Positions 47,880 to 57,999 of a stretch of 64,000 bases of DNA are shown here, piece by piece. Numbering within the stretch: the stretch's first letter is position 1; every line of letters begins with the position of its first letter. The notes under the pieces are model-generated. The model did no database searches. It worked only from the letters and a program-made list of their open reading frames with translations, and had not been told where the DNA came from. Origin of the DNA: Megachile rotundata. Lineage: Eukaryota > Arthropoda > Insecta > Hymenoptera > Megachilidae. Both the position numbers and the translations under genes were made by a program. The stretch lies in assembly GCF_050947335.1 (NCBI RefSeq), contig NC_134991.1, positions 6,510,001 to 6,574,000 of the forward strand. Direction: 5' to 3'.

Positions 47880-49100
47880 AATTTAAGAATTTGGTATTCC
47901 ACGACTGTCTTTTGTTTCCTTGATCAAATGCTGTCCGAGGAAAGCCGTAAATACGAACGCAGTACTTTTAAATGAAATTAACCTATGGCCTCGGTATTAC
48001 TTTGGGAATCGTATACGAATGAACTTGGTCGTCGAAAATCGAACAACGGATATATTCCCCGCACTCAAACACGCCGGTACAACTCACACAAACATAGCTT
48101 CTGTACGTGGCTCGATTCGAAGCGCTCCGTTAAAAGCGTACTGTTGCGAACGAGTTCTGATTAAAATTGGTTCGCTTCGGGTGGAAAGCGTGGATTCTGT
48201 GTGACCATCGTACGTTACGCTTTCAGGGTAGTGGTGGAATATGACGGAAACGCTTCGTTCCGCTTTGCCCGAAATACGTTTCGCCTTTCCGCGTATATTT
48301 GCCCAACTTCTCGACTAAATCACGCGATTATCCTCTCGTGAAACGCTGACGGGATCGAAGACATTCCCGAAATCCGCATCTTCCCTGTTTCGCGAACTTG
48401 TAGCCAAAGCGAGCATTTCACGGTAACGTATGGAAATTCGACGGTCATTCGATGCGGTTTCGTCGCGGTTGGTGAGATGAATCGGCTCGATTTTAATGAG
48501 CCACGTAATCGGTTCGGAAGAGAGAGATAATACGGTCGGAAATAACAGTGGAATGCCACACGTACGCTCGCTTGAGAGCCGCGATTCCCAGAATAATAAA
48601 GCATCTAGCCAGGCGCGGAGAATCCGCCGCCACTCCCTCGAGAGCTCCCTGCTCATCTGCGGATTCAGGTATGTTCGCCGGACGAACCTTTCACCCGACT
48701 CCAGAGATAGAGACGTGTCGGCTCGATCTTCGGAATTAAAGGTCTCCGTGCCGCCAACGATCGTTAAATCCTAGCGCGATTAAGCTCTGGACTACACGGC
48801 CCTTGCGATAATACGCTAGCCCTTCGACCCAATACACACTGCACACTCTTCAAATTTTGCCTGATATCCTCTGAATTCGGAATACAACTCTTGATGCTAG
48901 TTACGTAACAAAGTTGCTGGAAATGAAGTTCACGCGACGTCGCATCATGCGGGACGTCATTAGTTCTATTTTGATTGGCGTCAATTGGTATGATGTCACG
49001 TGTCACCAACTTTAATTGATTAAGCTCTATGTTTATACATAGCTATATGTCACATATATTGCTGTATATAGCAGTATATGTATATTGCTATATGTAGCAG
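47880..49100. other. Non-coding DNA
   Basis: CpG-rich, with open frames on both strands at 48315-48770 and no recognised domain. CAG|GTATGT preceded by a C/T-rich stretch occurs at 48639-48674, a weaker version of the splice arrangement at 47835. The last 90 bp are TATA/GCAGTATA repeats into which the element at 49105 is inserted. Confidence 0.4.
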
Positions 49101-49104
49101 TATA

Positions 49105-49204
49105 CAGGGTGTTACCTGTAACGCTACTCACGATTTTTCTCCCACTTGCAGTCGCCCTACGAAAAAATGTTTAAAACAATATTTGCAAGGTATAAAGTGC
49201 ACAA
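49105..49204 (+). repeat. Left terminal inverted repeat
   Basis: 100 bp, about 93% identical to the inverted right end, indel-free. Confidence 0.9.
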
Positions 49205-49320
49205 TTTACAGGAGTGGAAATGTGAAGTACTTAGCTTTTGACTTTGGTAATGTAGCCATTATTTGATTCCGAAAAGATTACTGAATGTAAACACGCGACT
49301 AGAATGTAAGAAAATACACT

Positions 49321-49570
49321 TTATTTAATTACATGTTCAAAATGTATGCCGCTCCCATCACGTAATATTCCGGTCTTCTACTTCACATTTCCACTTCTGT
49401 AAATCGAGTAATATGTTAATAAAAATATCATGTAATACATGTTTTGAATTCGTCTCGATGTCCTCTAATGATATGAATAAAAAAAAATGTATGTTCCTAT
49501 TTAAAAAACCCAAGGTGACCTTGACTTTGCCAAGAGAACAAACTGTTTTCAAAATTTGCTTTACTACCAT
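49321..49570 (-). pseudogene. Mariner-like transposase C-terminal relic
   Basis: On the minus strand, 49377 to the TAA at 49321-49323 reads a short tail containing DGSGIHFEHVIK. Many Tc1/mariner-type transposases end in a similar Gly-x-His-Phe-Glu-His motif close to the stop codon, which is family knowledge. A 70-codon frame just upstream (49358-49570) is in a different frame and meets a stop at the junction, so the coding relic is broken by at least one frameshift. The catalytic acidic triad lies further upstream in full-length proteins and is absent here, so no activity is possible. Lineage within the superfamily cannot be assigned. Confidence 0.5.
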
Positions 49571-49573
49571 CTA

Positions 49574-49673
49574 TTGTGCACTTCATACCCTGCAAATATT
49601 GTTCTAAACTTTTTTTCGTAAGGTGGCTGCAAGTGGGAGAAAAATCGTGAGTAGCGTTACAGGTAACACCCTG
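49574..49673 (-). repeat. Right terminal inverted repeat
   Basis: 100 bp, ending CACCCTG before the flanking TA. First 47 bases are identical to the left end. Confidence 0.9.
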
Positions 49674-49675
49674 TA

Positions 49676-49789
49676 TATTGCTGTATAGTTTTATAATATA
49701 TGTAGTGTAAAGTTATGTTGTAATATATGTAATATATAGCTACATATGACGTCACATTGAATCCATTTGGCAACTGTTACATAACTGTA
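49676..49789. other. AT-rich spacer between two structured elements
   Basis: Short TATATGTA-type repeats similar to those left of the element. Nothing else seen. Confidence 0.5.
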
Positions 49790-49935
49790 CTGCAAATATT
49801 TATGCAGTTGTGATACATGAAAGTCTGCAAAGCGTACATAAATCATGTAATGCATGAAATTTACAGTCAATAGATTATATGATTTATGTGTACTTCGCAG
49901 ACTTCAATGTATTACACGTGCATAAACATCTGCAG
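49790..49935. repeat. 146-bp hairpin with 57-bp arms
   Basis: Arms 49790-49846 and 49879-49935 are inverted copies, matching at 46 of 57 positions by eye with no indel, around a 32-nt loop. Both outer ends read CTGCA and share TTTATGCA, then ATACAT, AAGTCTGC and ACATAAATCAT. An RNA through it would fold into a long imperfect stem comparable in size to an insect microRNA precursor, but it could equally be a hairpin MITE. No clear target duplication is visible. Confidence 0.75.
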
Positions 49936-49939
49936 TGTA

Positions 49940-52900
49940 GAGCTCCAATGTCTGTCGAGTAAAACGATTGACCGTTTATTAAAAATCGAACGTCATTACA
50001 CGAGGAGGCGCGTAGATGGAGACGCTGATTAACGCGGGACAATCTCGGCGCTGAAAATGGTATTTTTAAAGAAGCTTCTCCCGCAAGTGTCTGATATTCT
50101 GAATCATTTTAAAATTCATAGTTCTTAATAAGACCGTAGAAAAATGTAGGGAACGGTATTTCCCCGGGAAGAGATCTCTTTTCGCCGGGGGAAAAACCAA
50201 GCAAGCGCAAATCTTGAAGGATGATCCAGCTTACCGAGGAGCAGTTTCGTCGCGGTCAGGATCATCGTGAGATGCAAAGCGCCCTTACGTAACAGTCATC
50301 TCGTCGAGCATTCATCTTAGAGAATTGCACCGTTCTAACCGTTGTGCGCGCGAAAAAGAAACAACGATCTATCCCGGACGGCTGATCGTTCCATTTTCCT
50401 CCCGGGGGTAGACGGGCCCGGGACCAAAACAACCCACTCACCGGCTGGAACGTCGGAATAACCATGAATCTTTGGACGTTCACGTCCGCTACGAAGACAA
50501 AATCACGGCATTAACCATCCGTGGCTCGGATAAGGAGGAACACACGGGAACAGAATGAAGCGGGTAGAAACGGATGGCTTCCGTTTCAGGCGGACAGGCG
50601 GACAGCCATCGAGAGGCGAGCTCAGCCGGATTCGTTGATTGGCTACACACCGTGGAAGGATGAAGCAACGGCACAACAACGTTGCGCTCGCCGTTGTTGT
50701 TCCAACTGCTTCTTACCTAGCCGAGTGTACCCTTCCATACGCCCACACCGTTCTGCTTTCCCGACAGCGATATACTAGGCACCGTTTGTATACCCCGACC
50801 AAACGTTTCGTTGTTCCGGTAGCTTCCAAATAAGACACGTACAAGACGCTCCAATTTCAGCTGACACCTGCGTTTCACGCTGCCCGTGATACGTTCTCGA
50901 GTTCTATTTTGCTCTGGCATCAGCCGTGAAACCTGTCGGGCACTCGCTAAATGTGCGGGTATCCTACATTTCGGGATTGAATGGGGTGAAGTCAGTTACG
51001 TTTGACCGAGACAGATTTTTGGATTCGCAATTAGGCCATTTGAGAATTAAGGTTTAGAATTTAGAGGCTGAGAAAATTGGGAACTTCAAAATTTGGAAAC
51101 GTTTAATTACGATTACTTCAGATCGCTTATATTTCACCCGACTTTTACCGAACCCACTCGGTTACCCACACATCCCCAATTTTCGCAGCAGCGACTGAAC
51201 ACAGACTCGTGCATGCTCTTCTCGCGTTCCCAGCGTCGCTAATTATACCCGGGCACGAATACACGAGGAATGTTTCTAGTCGTGGAACGAACGGTGTCGA
51301 GGTATCCGATCGTTGGAAAAATCGTGATTCATTCGTTCGAAAACGCAGTCCCCGTTAGATAGGCGAGCGCAGGCCATTCGTTTTCGCAGCGCGCAGGTCG
51401 AATTCCTGGAGGAAGCTGCGGCAGGTTCACGTAGAGAGAGACGGAGAAAGAGGGAACCATGCAGCGACAGCAGAAATGCCGAGGGAAGCAGGCGGCAAAA
51501 AGCTGCTTCTTCGAACGCTTCCGCGTTCGAACGATCCCAGTCGGAACATAACCTGGTAAGATCTTGCCGGCAGCATGGAAACGGCCGATTACACCTGCTA
51601 CTTCTCGACTTAATCCCGAAGGATCGCGGTTCGTATTCCAAGGAATTGTCGAAGAGTCTTTCCCGGAAATGTACGGGGCTGTCTGCGCCGTGCACGGATG
51701 CCGGTCACGCGCGACCCGCTCGAATTAGCACGATTCGATTCGTACAACACCGCGTGGCCGCCAGTCTCTCTCTGCTTTGCTGAATCTGCGCGATTCCAAC
51801 GACTATTTGGCGAGTGTTTCTTCAAGATCTGCTTGCTTTTTCGAACGATGCTGCTGACTATGTCGTCTCTACAGTTTCATAACACCTTGCACAATTTGCA
51901 TTACATAAATTTTATCTGCAAGGCGTACTGCTGTTCATACTAGACTTGTACAAAATTGATTTGCACTCATATTTCAATAACTCATCAACCTATTCATACT
52001 TCGCATATTATATACATATAATATATGTATATTACGCATGCTGTTATATTCGCATGTTGTATATTCTACAAGTACCATTGACAATTTCTAACAATTCACC
52101 GAAAGAAATATTTCAAATGTTAATTGGTTTTGGTGTAATGCTTGGATATTCAACTCGAATCAGTTGCAAGTTAATAACGTAAAGTTGCAAGGAAGTAATC
52201 CAAACATACACGAGCGTAGTTATTCGCGAGGCTTTCAGCTTGAAAAATATTCACCTTGCAGAATAAATCTAACAACCGTCTCTCGACGCGAACAGCGTAG
52301 CGAGCAGGTAGACAGAACCGCCCGGGGCTGAAACGAAATTCAAGCGAGCGCTGGTGGAAACGTGCATTTCGCGCGGTTCGCCGTAGAAAAATCTCGGTAC
52401 GAAAAAGCCCTAGCTCTTAACGGAATTCCTGGAACCGTAGGACGAGGGAATCGCGTTAGGTGGAAATACGATCGTGAATCGAACGGGACACCGACGGAAG
52501 CCGGCGGCCAGGCTGTTGGGGTACAAGAGTGCGGAGATCGTAGACGTTTGCAGGGGTTTCTCCCGGGTGTCGCCGGGAAATGTCGTCTTTAATCGAATCC
52601 CATTAAGATTTAAGGGCAAGCCGTGCAATAAATTACGTTACCTCCCAGCGAGGAAGGCTATCGCCTCGATAGGCAAAGGACCATTCGAATGGCTTACGAC
52701 GAGCAGTCGTGGGGCGGCCAGAATTATTCGGGCGACGCTCGATTACGGGATTGTCGTAGGTCGTTGTTACATCTCACGCGAGTCGTCGTCGGAAAATGGA
52801 AATACCCGTAATCCCGAGGAAAATCGATGCGAACGTGTGCCGATCGGACCGCATACTTTCGACGTCGTGTACCAACGATATTCCCGTGACCCGGGATTCT

Positions 52901-53390
52901 GTCGGGTAATAATTTCAGTTTAAACACGGACTCCGGTACAACGATTTACTTTGAGCTTCGATATACCACTCTCCAGGTCTATTTTGACCCAGATACGAAA
53001 GATTAGTTCAAACATGCATATTCTCGTACATGATGATATTCGGTGTCTGTAATGTATGCCAGTTGATAATGATTTTCGCGAGAGTCATAAGTCACTTCAT
53101 TTTATAAACACGAGTATCGTAAAATGAAACCATTATTCTAGCTTTACCGTTGAAAGATATGTGTGTGTATTTTTGAGATCTCGCCCAAAAATATTTACGT
53201 TAGTCTGTTTTATTTTTTCTATAAATTTGGTCATTTTTGCTGGGCAGTCTCTGAGAGTAAAGAAGAAGTTACGAGTATAATGGTCATAGAAAACAAACAC
53301 GTATATATTGACAATGATAACGAATAAAAAACGAAATGTAATATTTCAGAGAATGCTTTCTACGCATGATATAAACTGAATCTCTCGTAT
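49940..53390. other. Non-coding DNA
   Basis: CpG-rich blocks at 49980-50050, 50170-50960, 51200-51790 and 52260-52950 contain several overlapping open frames on both strands (up to 149 codons) with no recognised domain. AT-rich at 51000-51120, 51860-52200 and 52980-53390. An AT palindrome (ATACATATAATATATGTAT) lies near 52012-52030. Confidence 0.45.
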
Positions 53391-53397
53391 TATTCCA

Positions 53398-53817
53398 TTA
53401 CAGCATCGAGGGAATATACTTAAAAATAAAATATAAACGCCATAAATTTTTGAAATACGAGCGAAACGGGAGCGGGCTATCCGCGAGTCGGCAGAGTCTT
53501 TCGAATCGAACATTTGCGAAAAATTCGCGCGACATGTATCGAGACGATCGGAGGCTGAATGCGGTCGAATAAAACAGACACGGGGATTTTTCGACGATCT
53601 CGTCACCGGGTGAATCGTTGAACGCCTTATCCATCGAGGAGCTATCCAAGTAAGGGCAGCCAAGGTCTCGGAATTGGTTATCGATGCAAGACGCGACGTC
53701 TTCGACGCCGAAGAGAAAAACCCGATTGATCGTGGCCGACGGTGTCGCGCGTGCACCGGAAATCCCGCACGATCCAGGTGACACGACGCCGTCATTCGCC
53801 AAAGTATCAGACGGCAT
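53398..53817 (-). other. 139-codon ATG open frame, possible unrecognised small gene
   Basis: The frame starts at ATG (53817 on the minus strand) and ends TAA at 53398. The translation is compositionally balanced: a Gly/Ser/Ala N-terminus, a central acidic-polar stretch about residues 38-75 with several Asp, Cys and Ser, and a Phe/Arg/Leu C-terminus. No transmembrane segment or known domain is recognised. An AATAAA lies about 185 nt downstream on that strand (near 53210) and could serve for polyadenylation; a CATAAAGG box lies about 45 nt upstream of the ATG. A second frame covers it (53346-53846) from a TTG start. It is the most gene-like single frame seen, yet still compatible with chance. 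Confidence 0.22.
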
Positions 53818-53824
53818 ATAAAAG

Positions 53825-55880
53825 ACTTTGCTGCTGGGACACGCAATCGATCGAGCTACCTGGCCTTTATGGCTCTTTTCACGTGCACCATTTAAGGAAT
53901 CCGTGTGACTCTTTTTTATTCAAATATTCGATTTTTACGTTTGTTTCTCCAGATCTGATTTTCATGCTATTTGCATTCTCGAAATTTTGGGTTTGCTGAT
54001 TGTATGATTGTCTGATTATAATTTTGTGATTGTCTGAGTATAAAATAACAGTATAAAATACTGTTACAGTCGCGCTTTCCAAAATATTCTCAACAGCTTC
54101 AGGTTGATTCGACGTTGCAGAGATTTTTAACTATTTATGTGAACGTTTGTCTTTGCTGTTTAATATAGTGTTTAAACAAGGCTTTCGAATTACATTCAAG
54201 CCAATGTACACGGTAATGTACACAATGTACACATATTTGCAACGTGACATGTTTATTTTGTCTGTGAGTCATCCCGGTAATTGTCACAGTATTTTAAACT
54301 GTTTTTATATTGTTCTTTGTCAATGGAATTAACGAAATACATGCATTATGTATACTGTGATATATCACAGACTAGTTTACACAAGTCATGCGTAGGCGAA
54401 TGCTATTGCATATTTCTCGTTAATAAATTACAGTCTAGAATACTTGCACTGAGAAAGGTATGTTCACAATGTAATTTATTTCTGAACGTTTGAGAACGTA
54501 ATTTCTTTCGTTTTTCTATCATTTATTGCTTCTTTAGTTTCTTTAAGCTTTGAAATGAGACAGGTAAAAGTGACTCATTCTATTTCCTCGTTGTATCACA
54601 CTGCCTTTTAATTTTTAATTTCAAGAGTTAATTTTTAATTCAGAGTAGGTATTAGATTTCAGACAGAATGTTAGGATATTATTCTTAATACCAAAAGCAA
54701 TTTGAACATTCACAATGAACGTAAATTTTTACTTCTGTATCATGCAAAATGAAGACCTCAATCTCTAGAACAGGTTTTTAAAACACGCTACAGTGGACCA
54801 CATAAGACTGGTTATACAAATGTGGGTTATATCTCATGAATTACAGATATAATATATCATTACATTCAGAAAATGTGAAGTTAAGTACACATCGTATTAC
54901 ACGAGCAGTCACAATTTAGACAACGTTTTATACCTCTATAAGTACAACAGTATTTGATTACTCTTTTTTTGTGGTTAATTACTTGAAAATCGTGAGGGTT
55001 TGTAAGGACAGGATGAAACTCGTGGTATCCTGACGAATCGGAGAAGCTGTTCGTTAAACGGATCTCCAGCACGTTAACCGGTAGCTGAACGTTGTTAGCA
55101 GAAGCGCGTGGAACACGCCGCAGGAAAGAAGACCAGTAAATCGAATTACGATCGCCATTATCGCGAGGCGCACAGCGTCGAACTATCGGAAACTGAAATT
55201 TCGCAGTCGCCTCGCACCTGCCGTGTGCTCGCCACGCGAAATTATGCGCGTTGCAAATCGCAGCCTCGCGTGTGCATCGTCGGCGAAGCGAACCGCCTCG
55301 CCTCGATCGATAGTCGATCTCTCGCGGTGTCCCGCGTTGCATACTAACGAGCCAGAAGAAAATGAGCCCCCGACCATCCTCTCTTTCTGCCCTCCTCTTT
55401 GCTTTCTCGTTCCTGGATCGTTCGCCGCCACGGAGACAAAGTTCTAACGACGCGTCGTTACACGGACCGGAAATCACCTTCCACTTAAACTCGCGTTCCC
55501 GGTTGACCGGCTAGTGTGGATCGCCGTAATTGATAGTTGATCGCCGGGATGCATCGGCGAACACGGGAAATGAAAGGAAGCTCGGGAATTATTGGAAAAA
55601 CTCGCGATCGTAAAGTCGAATGGCTGAGACGGGTCGATACGAAATGGAGGCGAGTTTGCATGCAGGCGTTCGAATCAGCTATGCCGGCGATGGGCAACTG
55701 TGCCCGCAAGGGCACGTTGTAGATGTGCAAGTGGCGTACATTTGCCAGCACTGATGGCTAGTATAGTAATCATTCGATAAATTATAGGTTGAATAGAGAC
55801 AAATTGAATCGCGTTGCAGCTTAGATAAATCAAAATTGAATTCGTATAAGTGAACCGTGTCGACGTGAAGCACGACGAGT
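53825..55880. other. Non-coding DNA
   Basis: 53880-54980 is AT-rich, with three close copies of ATGTACAC at 54203-54231. 54990-55480 and 55490-55740 are CpG-rich with frames open on both strands (up to 198 codons on minus) and no recognised product. A plus-strand TATAAAAG at 53817-53824 overlaps the start of the minus-strand frame. Confidence 0.4.
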
Positions 55881-55884
55881 TTCA

Positions 55885-56690
55885 TCGTGTCAAATTCGAT
55901 CGAGTGGAATTCCGAGGATAAGGAATTCGATCATTGGGAATTTTATTTTGTTAAATTGAATCAGTGGAATTCTGTCGCTTGGAATTCCACCACTTCGAAT
56001 TCTTTTTCGTGGAATTCTATCGTTTGAAATTCTTTCTTGCAGAATTCTCTCGCTTGGAATTCTTTCCCAAGGAATTTTCATGCTTGGAATTCTATTTCGT
56101 GGAATTTCATCGTTTGGAATTCCATCGGTTGTTATTCTATCGCTTGGAACTCCAACGCTGGGAATTCTTTTTCGTGGAATTCCATCGTTTGGAATTCTAT
56201 CGCTTTGAATTCTATCGCTTGGAATTCCATCTAATGTTATTCTATCGCTTGGAATTCTTTTTCGTGGAATTCTATCGCTTGAAATTCCATCGCTCGGAAT
56301 ACTCTCTCGTGGAATTCCATCGCTCGGAATTCTCTCTCGTGGAATTCCATCGCTCGGAATTCTCTCTCGTGGAATTCCATCGCTTGGAATTCTTTCTTCT
56401 TGGAATTCAAGCATTTGAACTTGTGTCGAATGGAATTCCATCACATCAACCTCAATCACTTGAAATTCCAACACGCCGAATTCAGTCAAATAGAATTCCA
56501 TTGCTCGTAATTCTAACACATTGAATTCAATCGTGGAATTCTATTGCGTGAATTCCACTGCTTGAAATTCTATTCCATTGAACTCCATCTCATAAAAATT
56601 AAGTGATATGAAATTCAACCTCGTTGAATTCGAATGCATATTATTTAACCCCATAGAATTTCATCGCAAAATCAATCACGTTAAGTTTCA
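55885..56690. repeat. Minisatellite, 15-bp unit (GGAATTCYATCGCTT)
   Basis: About 30 units hold strict 15-bp register from roughly 55965 to 56440, with looser copies on both sides. Around 25 or more carry GAATTC. Three perfect copies of a 30-bp dimer (GGAATTCCATCGCTC plus GGAATTCTCTCTCGT) sit at 56296-56385, marking recent homogenisation. Because the unit is a multiple of three with no stop in most frames, both strands stay open for 186-209 codons as pentapeptide repeats (Glu-Phe-His-Arg-Leu type on plus; Ile-Pro-Ser-Asp-Gly type on minus). Neither long frame begins with ATG. Confidence 0.95.
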
Positions 56691-57520
56691 ACTGGAATAA
56701 TACGTGTCCCGTAAATTAAAGCAGTCCCAATTGCACCGCGTCAATATTACACAACAATCAAGGTTAATACCAAACATCATATCCTCGATACAACGTCGCA
56801 ATCCTGTTAGAAAATCATCCTTTACAGGAACAATGACACACTTTAATACACTACCGATATTGAAAAGGACACGGATTATGGATTGCAGTTCGTCCGTCGC
56901 ATCGATCACGGTCCATACGGAAGAAAGCATCGACAGGGAACGATCGGCTATAACTTTTAACAAATTCAATAATGTCCCCGCTGAAACTTCGATACCGATA
57001 AAATAACCTACTCAGTTATCATCGTAAAATACTCAGCACACTCGACCTCGACCTCGTAATGGCGTTCAAGATTAAAATTTATGCGTACGCGATAATTCAT
57101 GCTCGTACAGTTAGATTTATTTCGCGGGCAAAATTTCGAGTCAATACTTGTTCTCGCGTTAGAGGTGCTGGTATCTCGTAGGGCAGCTCGAACAGGAGCT
57201 TGATAAGCCGGGACAAATGTCGAGCGGTCGAAAGACGAGATTCCTCGGGCGCGATTTGCGGTCGACAGGAATCGTCCTGGGCTCTCGAAGGTGCATTCCG
57301 AACAGGTCGTGCTAGCCGGTGCACCGACCCAGGTAATTGATAGTTGATCGGTGCAACGTGTCGGCAAACCGGGAAAAGGAAACAAGAGCAACGATGGAAA
57401 GCAAGAAAAGGGGTACGGGGAAAAGAAAGGAAAAGAAGCGGTTTTGCAATGAGGATGATCACTCTTGCGATGCAAGATTGCATGATCGGTGTGCTACCTC
57501 AATTTCAAAATTAAAACTTT
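56691..57520. other. Non-coding DNA
   Basis: Overlapping frames on both strands at 56688-57483, none with a recognised domain. No repeat noted. Confidence 0.4.
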
Positions 57521-57529
57521 TTGCATTTT

Positions 57530-57990
57530 TATGTTTCAATGATTGTAGATTTTTAAATGTTCTAAATTCTCAAACACTCAGATTTTTAAATTTTCAAATA
57601 ATACTTCCCCAAGTTTCAAGTTTCTCAGACATCAAACTCTCTAATCCTCAAATCTTGAAATATCTTAATTTCTTAACCCCAAACTTTGCAATCTCTGAAT
57701 TGTTTAAATGCCAATTTTTCGAACGCCAAATTTCTCAAATTTTGAATTTTCTAATCCCTAAATTTCTAATTCTAAACTATCAATTTTACAATCCCCAAAT
57801 TTTCTAACCCCCAAATCCCTCAAACTCCAAATTCTTCAAACCCCAAGTTCTTCAAACCCCAAGCTCCTCAAACCCCAAATTCCTCAAACCTCAAGTTCCT
57901 CAAACTCCAAATTTCCAACCCATAATTCCGAAATCCCGAAATTCCTTAAATCCCAAATCTCCAACCCCGACACCCCAAATTTCTAAACCT
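57530..57990. repeat. Minisatellite, 16-bp unit (TCAAACCCCAAATTCC)
   Basis: The core at about 57822-57920 has six regular 16-bp units of TCAAACYCCAARTTCC. Upstream, 57540-57820, units are degenerate (CAAATTTYTCAA). Same period and AAATTCC core as the arrays at 20.2 and 25 kb, in the opposite orientation to the 20.2-kb array. Confidence 0.85.
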
Positions 57991-57999
57991 AAAATTTAA

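Larger units (their letters stand above)
49105..49673. mobile_element. Tc1/mariner-type non-autonomous element with 100-bp inverted ends
   Basis: The element is 569 bp. Its terminal inverted repeats, 49105-49204 and 49574-49673, are each exactly 100 bp, match without indels and differ at about seven positions by eye; both start CAGGGTGTTACCTGTAACGC. TA dinucleotides flank it (49103-49104 and 49674-49675), the target site of the Tc1/mariner superfamily. The left arm continues beyond its terminal repeat with a 25-bp segment (49205-49229) whose inverse lies at 49379-49403, so the left half looks like an inverted copy of the right half lacking 170 bp. It has inserted into a GCAGTATA/TATATTGC-rich target. 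Confidence 0.9.

Noticed and set aside
55890..56524. 186- and 209-codon frames resembling a pentapeptide-repeat protein
   Set aside because: Both come from the 15-bp minisatellite, neither begins with ATG, and both strands are equally open.
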